DNA from: UBA4459 sp036351335 | GTDB lineage: Bacteria; Bacteroidota; Bacteroidia; Bacteroidales; F082 | Length of the DNA: 36,894 nt | Direction of reading: 5' to 3' | NCBI GenBank assembly: GCA_036351335.1 | Contig: JAZBOW010000165.1 | Span: forward strand, 1-36,894 | In this document: piece after piece, positions 16,438 through 24,435 of the stretch | How the letters are laid out: each line of letters begins with the position of its first letter | Numbering within the stretch: the stretch's first letter is position 1 | Notes under the pieces: model-generated | The model's input: the letters and a program-made list of their open reading frames with translations, nothing else | What the model was told of the DNA's origin: nothing | Database searches by the model: none | Translations under genes and position numbers: made by a program

Positions 16438-17958
16438 ATGGCAGATGTTTATTTGATAAGTCCTGAAAAACTAACATTTAAGGCTATTTTCAATATTCTG
16501 AAAGAACATAAAAAAATCCGGCTTTCGGAGATTGCCGTTCAAAGAATTCAAAAGTGTAGAGAATATCTGGATCAGAAAACAGAAAAACAGGATGACCCAA
16601 TTTACGGTATCAACACAGGTTTCGGGGCCTTGTACAATAAACATATTTCAAAACAGGATCTGGGGAAACTCCAGGAAAATCTGGTAAAATCTCATTCTTG
16701 CGGTAGTGGTGATAAGGTGCCGGTTAAGATTGTCAGGTTAATGATCCTATTGAAAATACAGTCGCTTTCCTATGGCCATTCAGGCGTGCAATTGTCAACT
16801 GTTCAAAGATTGATCGACTTGTTCAATGAAGACATCATTCCCGTGATTTACGAACTGGGCTCATTGGGCGCGTCAGGCGACCTGGCGCCATTAGCGCATA
16901 TGTCCCTGCCACTTATTGGTTTGGGCGAAGTATATTTTGAAAGAGAGATTCGGGCAACATCAGATGTGTACAATAAACTGGGCTGGGAGCCGATTGAATT
17001 AAAATCCAAAGAAGGGCTGGCTTTGCTGAATGGCACTCAGTTTATGGGTGCTTATGGTGTGATATCCTTATTAAAAGTATTTCGATTGTCAGAACTGGCA
17101 GACATAATTGCAGCCATTTCGCTGGATGCCTTTGATGGAAGGATTGAACCTTTCATTGCTGAATTGCACCAGATCAGGCCGCATAAAGGACAAATTCAAA
17201 CAGCCGAACGTTTCAGATTTTTACTTGAAGACAGTGAGCTCATAAACCAGCATAAAGAACATGTGCAGGACCCTTATTCATTCAGGTGTATCCCGCAGGT
17301 GCATGGTGCTTCCAAAGACTCTATGAACTATGTGGCTACTGTTTTTTCAAATGAAATAAATGCGGTAACCGACAACCCAACCATTTTTCCGGATGAAGAT
17401 ATTATTGTTTCGGGAGGCAATTTTCATGGACAGCCGCTTGCATTGGCACTGGATAATATGGCTATAGCGGCAGCCGAATGGGGTAACATATCTGAAAGAA
17501 GAACCTACCAGTTGTTGCATGGTAAAAGAGGACTCCCTCCTTTTCTCGTGGCCAATCCAGGTTTAAATTCAGGTTTTATGATTCCACAATATACTGCAGC
17601 TTCAATTGTGAACCAGAATAAACAACTTTGCACACCCGCCTCAGTCGATTCGATTGAGTCGTCGCAGGGGCAGGAAGACCATGTGAGTATGGGTGCCAAC
17701 GCGGCCACAAAAGCCTATAAAGTCGTTAACAATCTTGAAAGAATTTTAGCCATCGAACTTTTCAATGCGGCCCAGGCCCTCGATTTCAGAAAGCCTAAAA
17801 AGTCATCGTCATTTATTGAGGAATTTGTGGCAAAATACAGAACCAAAGTTGACTTTATTGAAGAAGACAAAGTGATGTTTGATGATATGAATAAAACAAT
17901 TGAATTTCTGAGGGAAGTGAAATATGACTTACCCGACGCTTTGGTGCCAGGCGTTTAA
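16438..17958 (+). CDS. hutH: Histidine ammonia-lyase
   Basis: Removes ammonia from histidine to give urocanate, using the self-formed MIO group. The MIO tripeptide Ala145-Ser146-Gly147 lies in G-S-L-G-A-S-G-D-L-A-P. Tyr56 is in Y-G-I-N-T-G-F-G, and Ser85-His86 match the pair linked with histidine as substrate. The later Q-E-D-H-V-S-M-G is the form found in true histidine lyases. Length (506) is normal. It directly follows hisS. None of the other usual histidine-degradation genes (urocanase, imidazolonepropionase, formimino transferase) is in the window. Its stop overlaps the stop of the convergent thioredoxin-like gene by three bases (TTAA). An aromatic amino acid as substrate cannot be fully excluded. 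Confidence 0.88.
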   Translation: MADVYLISPEKLTFKAIFNILKEHKKIRLSEIAVQRIQKCREYLDQKTEKQDDPIYGINTGFGALYNKHISKQDLGKLQENLVKSHSCGSGDKVPVKIVRLMILLKIQSLSYGHSGVQLSTVQRLIDLFNEDIIPVIYELGSLGASGDLAPLAHMSLPLIGLGEVYFEREIRATSDVYNKLGWEPIELKSKEGLALLNGTQFMGAYGVISLLKVFRLSELADIIAAISLDAFDGRIEPFIAELHQIRPHKGQIQTAERFRFLLEDSELINQHKEHVQDPYSFRCIPQVHGASKDSMNYVATVFSNEINAVTDNPTIFPDEDIIVSGGNFHGQPLALALDNMAIAAAEWGNISERRTYQLLHGKRGLPPFLVANPGLNSGFMIPQYTAASIVNQNKQLCTPASVDSIESSQGQEDHVSMGANAATKAYKVVNNLERILAIELFNAAQALDFRKPKKSSSFIEEFVAKYRTKVDFIEEDKVMFDDMNKTIEFLREVKYDLPDALVPGV

Positions 17959-18293
17959 TCAGAAAAAAGCATATCATAGGGCCTCTGGATACTCGCTCCC
18001 AACTGAGGAATTGAAACATATTTACTTTCCCTTTTATATTCCCTGCCTTCAAAAAAGATGACAATTGTGGGGTTATTAAATGCACCAAAATAAGCTGAAA
18101 TTTCAGGCTGTGTAATAGAGTTGCTGAAAACTATTTTCATTTCAGGAAACTGGTTTGCCACAAGTTCCAGCACTTTTGGCCGCAAACTGATGCAAGGTGC
18201 GCAATTATCATTATAAAAATAAATCATCAACGCTGATTCACTTGCTAACAAAGTCTTATAATCTTCCAGGGTTTTGGGTTCACGATCATTCAT
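17955..18293 (-). CDS. Thioredoxin-fold protein
   Basis: A 112-residue cytoplasmic protein with a thioredoxin-like pattern: a hydrophobic strand (L-M-I-Y-F-Y), the redox motif Cys31-Ala-Pro-Cys34, and the conserved cis-proline region N-N-P-T-I-V-I-F-F-E-G at about 77-87. C-A-P-C differs from the C-G-P-C of standard thioredoxin, so redox potential and partners may differ. No signal peptide is seen. It lies between the two ammonia-lyase genes on the opposite strand, and has its own promoter element. It is convergent with hutH and divergent from the second lyase. A link to either lyase is not shown by the sequence. Confidence 0.82.
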   Translation of the reverse strand: MNDREPKTLEDYKTLLASESALMIYFYNDNCAPCISLRPKVLELVANQFPEMKIVFSNSITQPEISAYFGAFNNPTIVIFFEGREYKRESKYVSIPQLGASIQRPYDMLFSD

Positions 18294-18327
18294 TCAGATC
18301 AGATATTACGAATTATCAATAATGATT

Positions 18328-18335
18328 CAAAAATA
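18328..18335 (-). promoter_or_regulatory. -7 element TATTTTTG for the thioredoxin-like gene
   Basis: TATTTTTG on the minus strand lies 35 bases before the ATG at 18293; expected leader about 28 bases. No clear -33 element. Confidence 0.4.
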
Positions 18336-18390
18336 GCATTATCCTTTATAAATTAACAGTTTTTCAACAAATTCTCACCGCGTATTTCTG

Positions 18391-18398
18391 TAATTTTG
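18391..18398 (+). promoter_or_regulatory. -7 element TAATTTTG for the second ammonia-lyase gene
   Basis: TAATTTTG lies 51 bases before the ATG at 18449, with an expected leader of about 43 bases. Lies back to back with the thioredoxin-like promoter. Confidence 0.45.
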
Positions 18399-18448
18399 TA
18401 TACTTAATTTATTAGTTCGATGTACATCAAATAATAAAATTTATTTCC

Positions 18449-19972
18449 ATGACATATATTGTAAAAGGCAGTGGGCTTACCATCGAAGATGTGGTGAATG
18501 TAGCCCGTAATAATGAACCGGTAGAGCTGCATCCTGAAGCCTTGCAGCGAATTAAGAAATGCAGGGCGATGCTTGAAAAGAAGATCGATGCCGGGGAGAT
18601 CATGTATGGTGTTAATACAGGTATCGGAGAATTCTCGGAAGTTGTTTTAAACGATGACCAGGTTAAGGATTTTCAAAAATACCTGATCTACAACCACGCT
18701 GCTGGTATTGGTGAGGCCATGCCAATTGACCATGTGCGTGGTGCCATCCTTGGACGTATCAATGTACATGCCCATGGAAATTCTGGCATTAGACCGGAAA
18801 TCACTCTCACCCTGATTGATATGCTGAATAAAGGTGTGACGCCTTTTGTATGCAAAAAGGGATCTGTTGGTGCATCCGGTGATTTAGCGCCCATGTCACA
18901 AATCGCCTTGTTATTAATGGGTGAAGGGAAAGCGTTTTACAAAGGAGAATTGTTGGAAGGCAAAGAAGCCTTGCATAAGGCAAGGATTGCCATACCGGGA
19001 TTGAAAGCCCGCGACGGATTAGGCACCATCAACGGTTCAAATGTGCTTACTGCTATGAGTGCCCTGTTATTATATGATGCCAATAACTGGCTAAAGCAGG
19101 CCGAAATAGCGGCAGCCATGTCACTCGAAGCGCTTAAGGCAAATATGGGGCCGTATACCAGCCGTTTGCATGAGGTGCGCGGTTTTAAAGGCGCTGTCAG
19201 AAGTGCAAATGCCATTGAAAAATTGGTGCAGGGAGGTGATCTCAAATCAGGAAAAGTGAAACACAAAGTGCAGGATGCTTATTCTATGCGTTCCTCACCA
19301 CAGGTGATCGGCACGGCACATGATGCCATTGCCTTTGCACGGTCGCAGGTGGAAATAGAATTAAATGGCGTAGGCGATAACCCCATCTTTTTCCCGGATG
19401 AAGATTTAGCGCTTTCAGGTGCCAATTTCCAGGGATCTCCGGTGGCACTGCCTATGGACATGGCGGGTGTTGCCATCACAATGGTCAGCGTGCTTTCGGA
19501 AAGAAGGATGAACCGGCTGAATAATCCGGCATTAAGTGTCGGACTCCCGGCCTTTTTAACCAAAGGCGCCGGTATGTTTTCAGGCCTCATGCTCAGCCAG
19601 TACACAGCAGATATGCAAATTGTGGAACAACGTATATTATCTGCTCCGGCTTCCATTCAATCCATTCCTGCTGCCGCTGATCAGGAAGATTTTGTTTCAA
19701 TGGGCATGAACACAGCCATCAAGAATTTCCAGATTCTGGATAATGCTTATGGCATTCTGGGTATAGAGTTTATGGCCGCTGCACAGGCACTCGATTTCAG
19801 GGAATATAATTTTGGGAAAGGCGTTCGAAAAGCACATGAGGTCATCAGGCGGTATGTTGATTTTCTGGATGTCGACAGGCCATTATATAACGACCATAAT
19901 GCCATGAAAGCACTTGTAGAATCTTGTGAAATACTCAATGAAGTTGAAGCCGAGATAGGTTCCTTAGGATAA
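18449..19972 (+). CDS. Second MIO-type ammonia-lyase (HAL/PAL/TAL family), substrate uncertain
   Basis: A 507-residue member of the aromatic amino acid lyase superfamily. The MIO residues Ala142-Ser143-Gly144 are in G-S-V-G-A-S-G-D-L-A-P, and the opening Tyr53 is in Y-G-V-N-T-G-I-G. The substrate-specificity pair reads Asn82-His83 rather than Ser-His as in the hutH product, and the C-terminal motif reads Q-E-D-F-V-S-M-G rather than Q-E-D-H-V-S-M-G. These differences suggest a substrate other than histidine, or an aminomutase-like reaction. It is clearly divergent from its neighbour 490 bases away, so it is not a recent duplicate. Two small membrane-protein genes follow closely on the same strand. 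Automated labels of histidine ammonia-lyase should be treated with care here. Confidence 0.85.
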   Translation: MTYIVKGSGLTIEDVVNVARNNEPVELHPEALQRIKKCRAMLEKKIDAGEIMYGVNTGIGEFSEVVLNDDQVKDFQKYLIYNHAAGIGEAMPIDHVRGAILGRINVHAHGNSGIRPEITLTLIDMLNKGVTPFVCKKGSVGASGDLAPMSQIALLLMGEGKAFYKGELLEGKEALHKARIAIPGLKARDGLGTINGSNVLTAMSALLLYDANNWLKQAEIAAAMSLEALKANMGPYTSRLHEVRGFKGAVRSANAIEKLVQGGDLKSGKVKHKVQDAYSMRSSPQVIGTAHDAIAFARSQVEIELNGVGDNPIFFPDEDLALSGANFQGSPVALPMDMAGVAITMVSVLSERRMNRLNNPALSVGLPAFLTKGAGMFSGLMLSQYTADMQIVEQRILSAPASIQSIPAAADQEDFVSMGMNTAIKNFQILDNAYGILGIEFMAAAQALDFREYNFGKGVRKAHEVIRRYVDFLDVDRPLYNDHNAMKALVESCEILNEVEAEIGSLG

Positions 19973-19998
19973 TACTTGTTTTAACGTATTTTTACCAG

Positions 19999-20421
19999 AT
20001 GAACGAAGCAGCTAAACGGCCTGAATTATTAACAATCTTATGCATTCTCACCTTTATCGGAAGCGGTTCATCTTTCATTGCCAATGGTTTTCTGTACCTG
20101 ACGTTCGATCAGGTGAAGGAGATTATCGGGCAACAAGAAGCGTTGAACTTTTTAGGATCCGAGATCGACCTGTCTTTTCTACTAGCTATAAAACCCATCT
20201 TCTTTCTTATTCAGGCATTACTTTACGTACTTTCTGTATTTGGCGCTTTTCAGATGTTTCAACTTCACAAGATAGGCTTTCATTTATATACGGTTGCACA
20301 GATTTTATTGCTTATTTTTCCGAAAATATTTATACCAATGCTTCCTTTTCCCTTTTTTGAGCTGATGGTAAGTACAGTTTTTATATTTTTATACTATAAA
20401 AATCTACAATTCATGTCTTAA
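19999..20421 (+). CDS. Small four-helix membrane protein, function unknown
   Basis: A 140-residue protein I do not recognise. It has four predicted membrane segments (about 9-30, 55-80, 85-108 and 112-133), short polar ends and no signal for export. It begins 26 bases after the second ammonia-lyase gene, with no promoter element between, so it may share that transcript. The following gene encodes a protein of nearly the same size and helix plan, and the last 70 residues of the two can be lined up loosely, which suggests an old tandem duplication. No catalytic or metal-binding pattern is visible. Confidence 0.7.
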   Translation: MNEAAKRPELLTILCILTFIGSGSSFIANGFLYLTFDQVKEIIGQQEALNFLGSEIDLSFLLAIKPIFFLIQALLYVLSVFGAFQMFQLHKIGFHLYTVAQILLLIFPKIFIPMLPFPFFELMVSTVFIFLYYKNLQFMS

Positions 20422-20430
20422 TCTGCCAAC

Positions 20431-20850
20431 TTGGAAAATAAATTACAGCACGAAATAAAGGAAATTCAGAAAACAGTTACTCCTTTTATATACAGGGTAG
20501 TCATCATTATCACTATTGTAGGTGGTGTACTTGGGCTTCTTTTCTTTTCTTCTGTGCTTTTTTTTCAGATTGATGGTAGTAACTTCCCAGGCTATTTTCA
20601 GTATAATGATCCAACAGGAATTGTTTTTACAATATTTCTGATCCTGCAGATAGCTATCCATATAGGATTTATCTTCAGTGCCATCCAATTAATAAAAAAC
20701 AAAAAAGCAGGTGTGTATATTTACGCCCTATGCATTATACTTTTTATTACCAGCAGGTTATACTATTCAGAATCTTTAGTCTTTATCGAGATTTTCTCGG
20801 GTCTCATATTGCTATTTTTAATGATGCTTTCCTGGAAAAAATTAAAATGA
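20431..20850 (+). CDS. Small four-helix membrane protein, function unknown (TTG start)
   Basis: A 139-residue protein starting at a TTG nine bases after the stop of the preceding gene. There is no in-frame ATG before the first membrane segment, so TTG is the likely start. Four predicted membrane segments lie at about 20-45, 65-88, 93-112 and 115-135. A short conserved-looking stretch, K-K-A-G-V-Y-I-Y-A, resembles H-K-I-G-F-H-L-Y-T of the preceding protein. It ends 226 bases before the SusC-like gene, which has its own promoter. Function unknown. Confidence 0.65.
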   Translation: MENKLQHEIKEIQKTVTPFIYRVVIIITIVGGVLGLLFFSSVLFFQIDGSNFPGYFQYNDPTGIVFTIFLILQIAIHIGFIFSAIQLIKNKKAGVYIYALCIILFITSRLYYSESLVFIEIFSGLILLFLMMLSWKKLK

Positions 20851-20961
20851 TATATGATCCAGGGCTCTATATGTGAAATAACTAAAAACATGATAAAATA
20901 TATTGCAGCTTTTTTTCGCCAAACCCTTACTATTTATTGATAACTTATATATGAACGAATG

Positions 20962-20992
20962 TTTATTTATATGTTAATTTTTGTTAAGTTTG
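20962..20992 (+). promoter_or_regulatory. Candidate susC/susD promoter, TTTA-N19-TAAGTTTG
   Basis: TTTA at 20962-20965, a 19-base spacer and TAAGTTTG at 20985-20992 fit the two-element Bacteroidota promoter. Transcription would begin near 20999, leaving a leader of about 78 bases. The rest of the gap 20851-21076 is rich in A and T without other recognisable features. Confidence 0.5.
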
Positions 20993-21076
20993 TTTTATTT
21001 TTTAATAAATTGCACTGTTTTTTCAAAAAAAGAAACGTTTAGTAATTAATTCTATCAATAACCAAAAATTATCATT

Positions 21077-24000
21077 ATGAGAAAAATTACAATTTTGCTG
21101 ACGTTCTTGTTTTTCATTGGCACCATAGGTGCTTTTGCACAAGAGGCAAGGACTGTAAGTGGTAAAGTTACCAGTAGCGAGGATGGAAGTGGTATTCCTG
21201 GTGTAAGTGTCTTTGTAAAAGGCACAACCATTGGTACTGTAACCGACCTCGACGGAAATTTTTCATTGGACATTGAACCAACTCACAAAACATTGGTATT
21301 CCAATATGTGGGTATGGAAACTCAGGAATTAGAAATCGGACAACTATCTAGTTTTAATGTTGTTCTGAGCCCTGATGCCATTCTAATGGAAGAAGTTGTG
21401 GTAACTGCGCTGGGTATTTCCCGTGAGAAAAAATCTCTGGGTTACGCGGTACAGGAACTCGATGGAGATGCTGTGAATGAAGTTAAAGATGTTAACTTCG
21501 TGAACTCGCTCTCAGGTAAATCAGCAGGTGTTGACATTTTGCAGGCAAACACTATGGGTGGTTCTGCCAACGTCCTCATCAGGGGTACTACCTCATTAAC
21601 CCAAAACAACCAGGCTATGTTTGTAATTGACGGTGTGCCTTTCAACAACCGCAACACCAACGAAGACAGACCTGTAGCTAACTCAACTGCAACAAACCAA
21701 AATGACGGTTGGGGTGGTTATGACTATGGTAACAACGCCATGGACATCAACACTGATGACATTGAAAGTATCTCTGTTCTTAAAGGTGCTGCCGCTACGG
21801 CACTTTACGGTTCACGGGCCGCAAATGGTGTGATCCTTATTACTACCAAAAAAGGTAAGCTCGCGGCTTCAGGCAAAAAACGTATCGGTGTTACATGGAG
21901 CGGTGGTGTAAATATCACATCCGCTGATATGTCAACAGCACCTCACTACCAGGATCAGTATGGTGGTGGTTATGGACCTTTCTATGATAACGAAGGCGTT
22001 CCCGGAGCTGACGATTATTATTTCTTCTATGCTGACGTAGATGGTGATGGTGACAAAGAATTGATCACGCCCACCCCTGAAGATGCATCCTGGGGACATA
22101 AATTTGACCCGAATCTAAATGTGGTTCAGTGGGACAACCTTGATCCTTTAAACCCGGATAAATTTGCGGTTGAAAGACCATGGGTAGCTGGCGAGAACGC
22201 CTTAGAATACTGGTTCAAAGAAGGCGTTCAGTGGACAAACAACCTGTCATTTGATGCGGCCAACGATAAAGGTGCCATGCGTTTCTCATACGCCAATTTC
22301 GACCAAACTGGTATCGTGGCAAACTCACGCATTATGAGGCATAACCTGAATTTCCAGGGCTCTTACAATTTCACCGATAAATTATCTATAGAGACCAATG
22401 TATCCTATTCAAATATGAATGCATACGGTAGGTACGGAACCGGATACGATGGCATGAACCCCATGCAGCAATTAGGACAGTGGTTTCAGAGAAACGTGGA
22501 TTTGCAAAGACTGGAAGAAAACTGGTTAAGACCAAATGGTGAGCAATTGTCATGGAACTCATCGTATTATGATGACCTGCATCCTATTTATGCAGACAAC
22601 CCATACTGGACAAGAAATAGAAACTACGAAGACGATGGTCGCGACCGTGTATTCGGTTATGTGTTAGGAAAATATGACTTCACGGATTATTTGACTTTTA
22701 CAGCCCGTTTCTCAACCGATGTATACACTACAAACCAAAATGAAAGGATTGCAGTAAGTAGTGTCGATCCATCTTATTTTTCTAACTTCACTCAGACTTA
22801 CCAGGAGTTGAATACAGAACTCATGCTGCGTTTCAACAAATCATGGGATAAATTCTCATTATCAGCTCTGGTAGGTGGTAACTTCAGATCAAATGAATGG
22901 GAAACTGTTCTTGGCCAAACCGTTGGTGGACTTGTTGTTCCCGGTTTATACACGGTCAGCAATTCTGTTTCTCCATCCAGAGTCACTGAAACAAATATTA
23001 AAACTGCTGAAAACAGTGCATTCGCTTCAGCTTCACTTGGTGTGATGAACTTCTTTTACCTTGATGTAACAGCCAGAAATGACTGGTCATCTACACTGAA
23101 GTCACCCACCAAAGAAGATCCTAATGCGGAAATATCATATTTCTATCCATCAGTTTCTGCCAGTTTCTTGTTAACTGAGTTGAACGGATTGAATGATGTA
23201 AGCTGGTTGTCCTTGTTAAAAGTAAGAGGTAACTATGCTGAAGTTGGTAACGATGCCGCGGCTTATGCTACGCAATCAACATACAGCCAAAATACAAGCT
23301 GGGGCAATTATGCCTTATTCTCAGTAAACAGCACACTTCAAAATCCTGACCTGGTGCCTGAGCGTACAAAAGGCTGGGAAATTGGTTTGGAAGCCAGGTT
23401 CTTTAATAACCGATTGGGACTCGATTATGCGTATTATACAACCAATTCTTATGACCAGATTTTACCTGTCCTTGTATCACCTTTTACAGGGGTTACCAGG
23501 ATGTGGGTGAACGGCGGTCAAATTGAGAACAAAGGACATGAGATTACCTTGCTAACAACACCTGTACAAACCAAAGACTGGCGTTTAGACGTTAATGTGA
23601 ACTGGTGGAGAAACAGGAATAAAGTAATTGAACTGTTCGAAGGCGTTGACAACCTGTTGATTTATTCAGCATGGGATGTTTCAATCAATGCAACGGTTGG
23701 TCAACCATATGGAACCATCAGAGGTACCGACTTTGTTTATACAGATGATAACGGAAATATTACTGATAAAGATAACGGAAAGAAAACTGTTGATGAAAAC
23801 GGGTACTACCTGAGAACAGCAAACGATACTGTAATTGGTAATATTGAGCCCGACTGGAAAATGGGTATTCCTACCACTTTATCATGGAAAGGACTCTCAT
23901 TATACTTCCTGGTTGACATTCAAAAAGGCGGTGATATTTACTCCGTAAGTACCAAATACGGTCAAGCCACCGGATTGTATGCTGAAACTGCTGAAAATAA

Positions 24001-24409
24001 TGACAAAGGCGTTCCAATGCGTGACCCGGTTGAAGATGGCGGTGGATATTTATTCCCCGAAACTGTTAATGAAGACGGATCAGCTAACACCACATATGTT
24101 CCTGCATACAGGTGGGGTCGTGCTTTCTACTATAACAACAGCCCAACAGCTCGTTACGTATTTGATGCTTCTTATGTAAAACTTCGTGAGGTATCATTAT
24201 CCTACTCACTACCGAAGAAAACCATTGAAAATTCTATATTGAATGAAGTAAGATTTTCACTGGTTGGTCGTAACTTGTGGATCATCCATAAGAATACAGA
24301 ACATTTTGATCCGGAAGCCAGCCTTGGTTCAGGTAACCAGCAGGGTATCGAATCCGGTTCATATCCGGCTATGAGAACATTCGGATTCAATGTAACTTTA
24401 GGATTTTAA
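21077..24409 (+). CDS. SusC/RagA family TonB-dependent outer-membrane transporter
   Basis: A 1110-residue beta-barrel importer driven by TonB. The signal peptide spans residues 1-22 (ending G-A-F-A-Q). A carboxypeptidase-regulatory-like domain (about 25-108) with G-V-S-V-F-V-K-G-T and T-D-L-D-G-N-F-S-L follows. A TonB-box-like E-E-V-V-V-T-A-L-G leads into the plug, with the SusC signature A-L-Y-G-S-R-A-A-N-G-V-I-L-I-T-T-K-K-G at about 238-256. The rest is barrel, ending in G-F-N-V-T-L-G-F with a terminal aromatic residue as expected for outer-membrane insertion. It forms a two-gene unit with the SusD-like gene 26 bases downstream. No glycoside hydrolase, sulfatase or sigma/anti-sigma pair is adjacent, so the substrate (glycan, peptide or other) is open. 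Confidence 0.95.
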   Translation: MRKITILLTFLFFIGTIGAFAQEARTVSGKVTSSEDGSGIPGVSVFVKGTTIGTVTDLDGNFSLDIEPTHKTLVFQYVGMETQELEIGQLSSFNVVLSPDAILMEEVVVTALGISREKKSLGYAVQELDGDAVNEVKDVNFVNSLSGKSAGVDILQANTMGGSANVLIRGTTSLTQNNQAMFVIDGVPFNNRNTNEDRPVANSTATNQNDGWGGYDYGNNAMDINTDDIESISVLKGAAATALYGSRAANGVILITTKKGKLAASGKKRIGVTWSGGVNITSADMSTAPHYQDQYGGGYGPFYDNEGVPGADDYYFFYADVDGDGDKELITPTPEDASWGHKFDPNLNVVQWDNLDPLNPDKFAVERPWVAGENALEYWFKEGVQWTNNLSFDAANDKGAMRFSYANFDQTGIVANSRIMRHNLNFQGSYNFTDKLSIETNVSYSNMNAYGRYGTGYDGMNPMQQLGQWFQRNVDLQRLEENWLRPNGEQLSWNSSYYDDLHPIYADNPYWTRNRNYEDDGRDRVFGYVLGKYDFTDYLTFTARFSTDVYTTNQNERIAVSSVDPSYFSNFTQTYQELNTELMLRFNKSWDKFSLSALVGGNFRSNEWETVLGQTVGGLVVPGLYTVSNSVSPSRVTETNIKTAENSAFASASLGVMNFFYLDVTARNDWSSTLKSPTKEDPNAEISYFYPSVSASFLLTELNGLNDVSWLSLLKVRGNYAEVGNDAAAYATQSTYSQNTSWGNYALFSVNSTLQNPDLVPERTKGWEIGLEARFFNNRLGLDYAYYTTNSYDQILPVLVSPFTGVTRMWVNGGQIENKGHEITLLTTPVQTKDWRLDVNVNWWRNRNKVIELFEGVDNLLIYSAWDVSINATVGQPYGTIRGTDFVYTDDNGNITDKDNGKKTVDENGYYLRTANDTVIGNIEPDWKMGIPTTLSWKGLSLYFLVDIQKGGDIYSVSTKYGQATGLYAETAENNDKGVPMRDPVEDGGGYLFPETVNEDGSANTTYVPAYRWGRAFYYNNSPTARYVFDASYVKLREVSLSYSLPKKTIENSILNEVRFSLVGRNLWIIHKNTEHFDPEASLGSGNQQGIESGSYPAMRTFGFNVTLGF

Positions 24410-24435
24410 TTTAGAAACTTTAAAAAGATACTCAT

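Noticed and set aside
15067..17958. A complete histidine-utilisation operon
   Set aside because: I looked for urocanase, imidazolonepropionase and formimino-transferase genes nearby and saw none; only the lyase is present.
16438..19972. Recent duplication of the two ammonia-lyase genes
   Set aside because: The proteins differ at most positions, including specificity motifs; they are old paralogues.
20851..21076. A+T-rich gap as an origin or regulatory RNA
   Set aside because: No repeat boxes or stable stem were found; a promoter explains the useful part of the gap.
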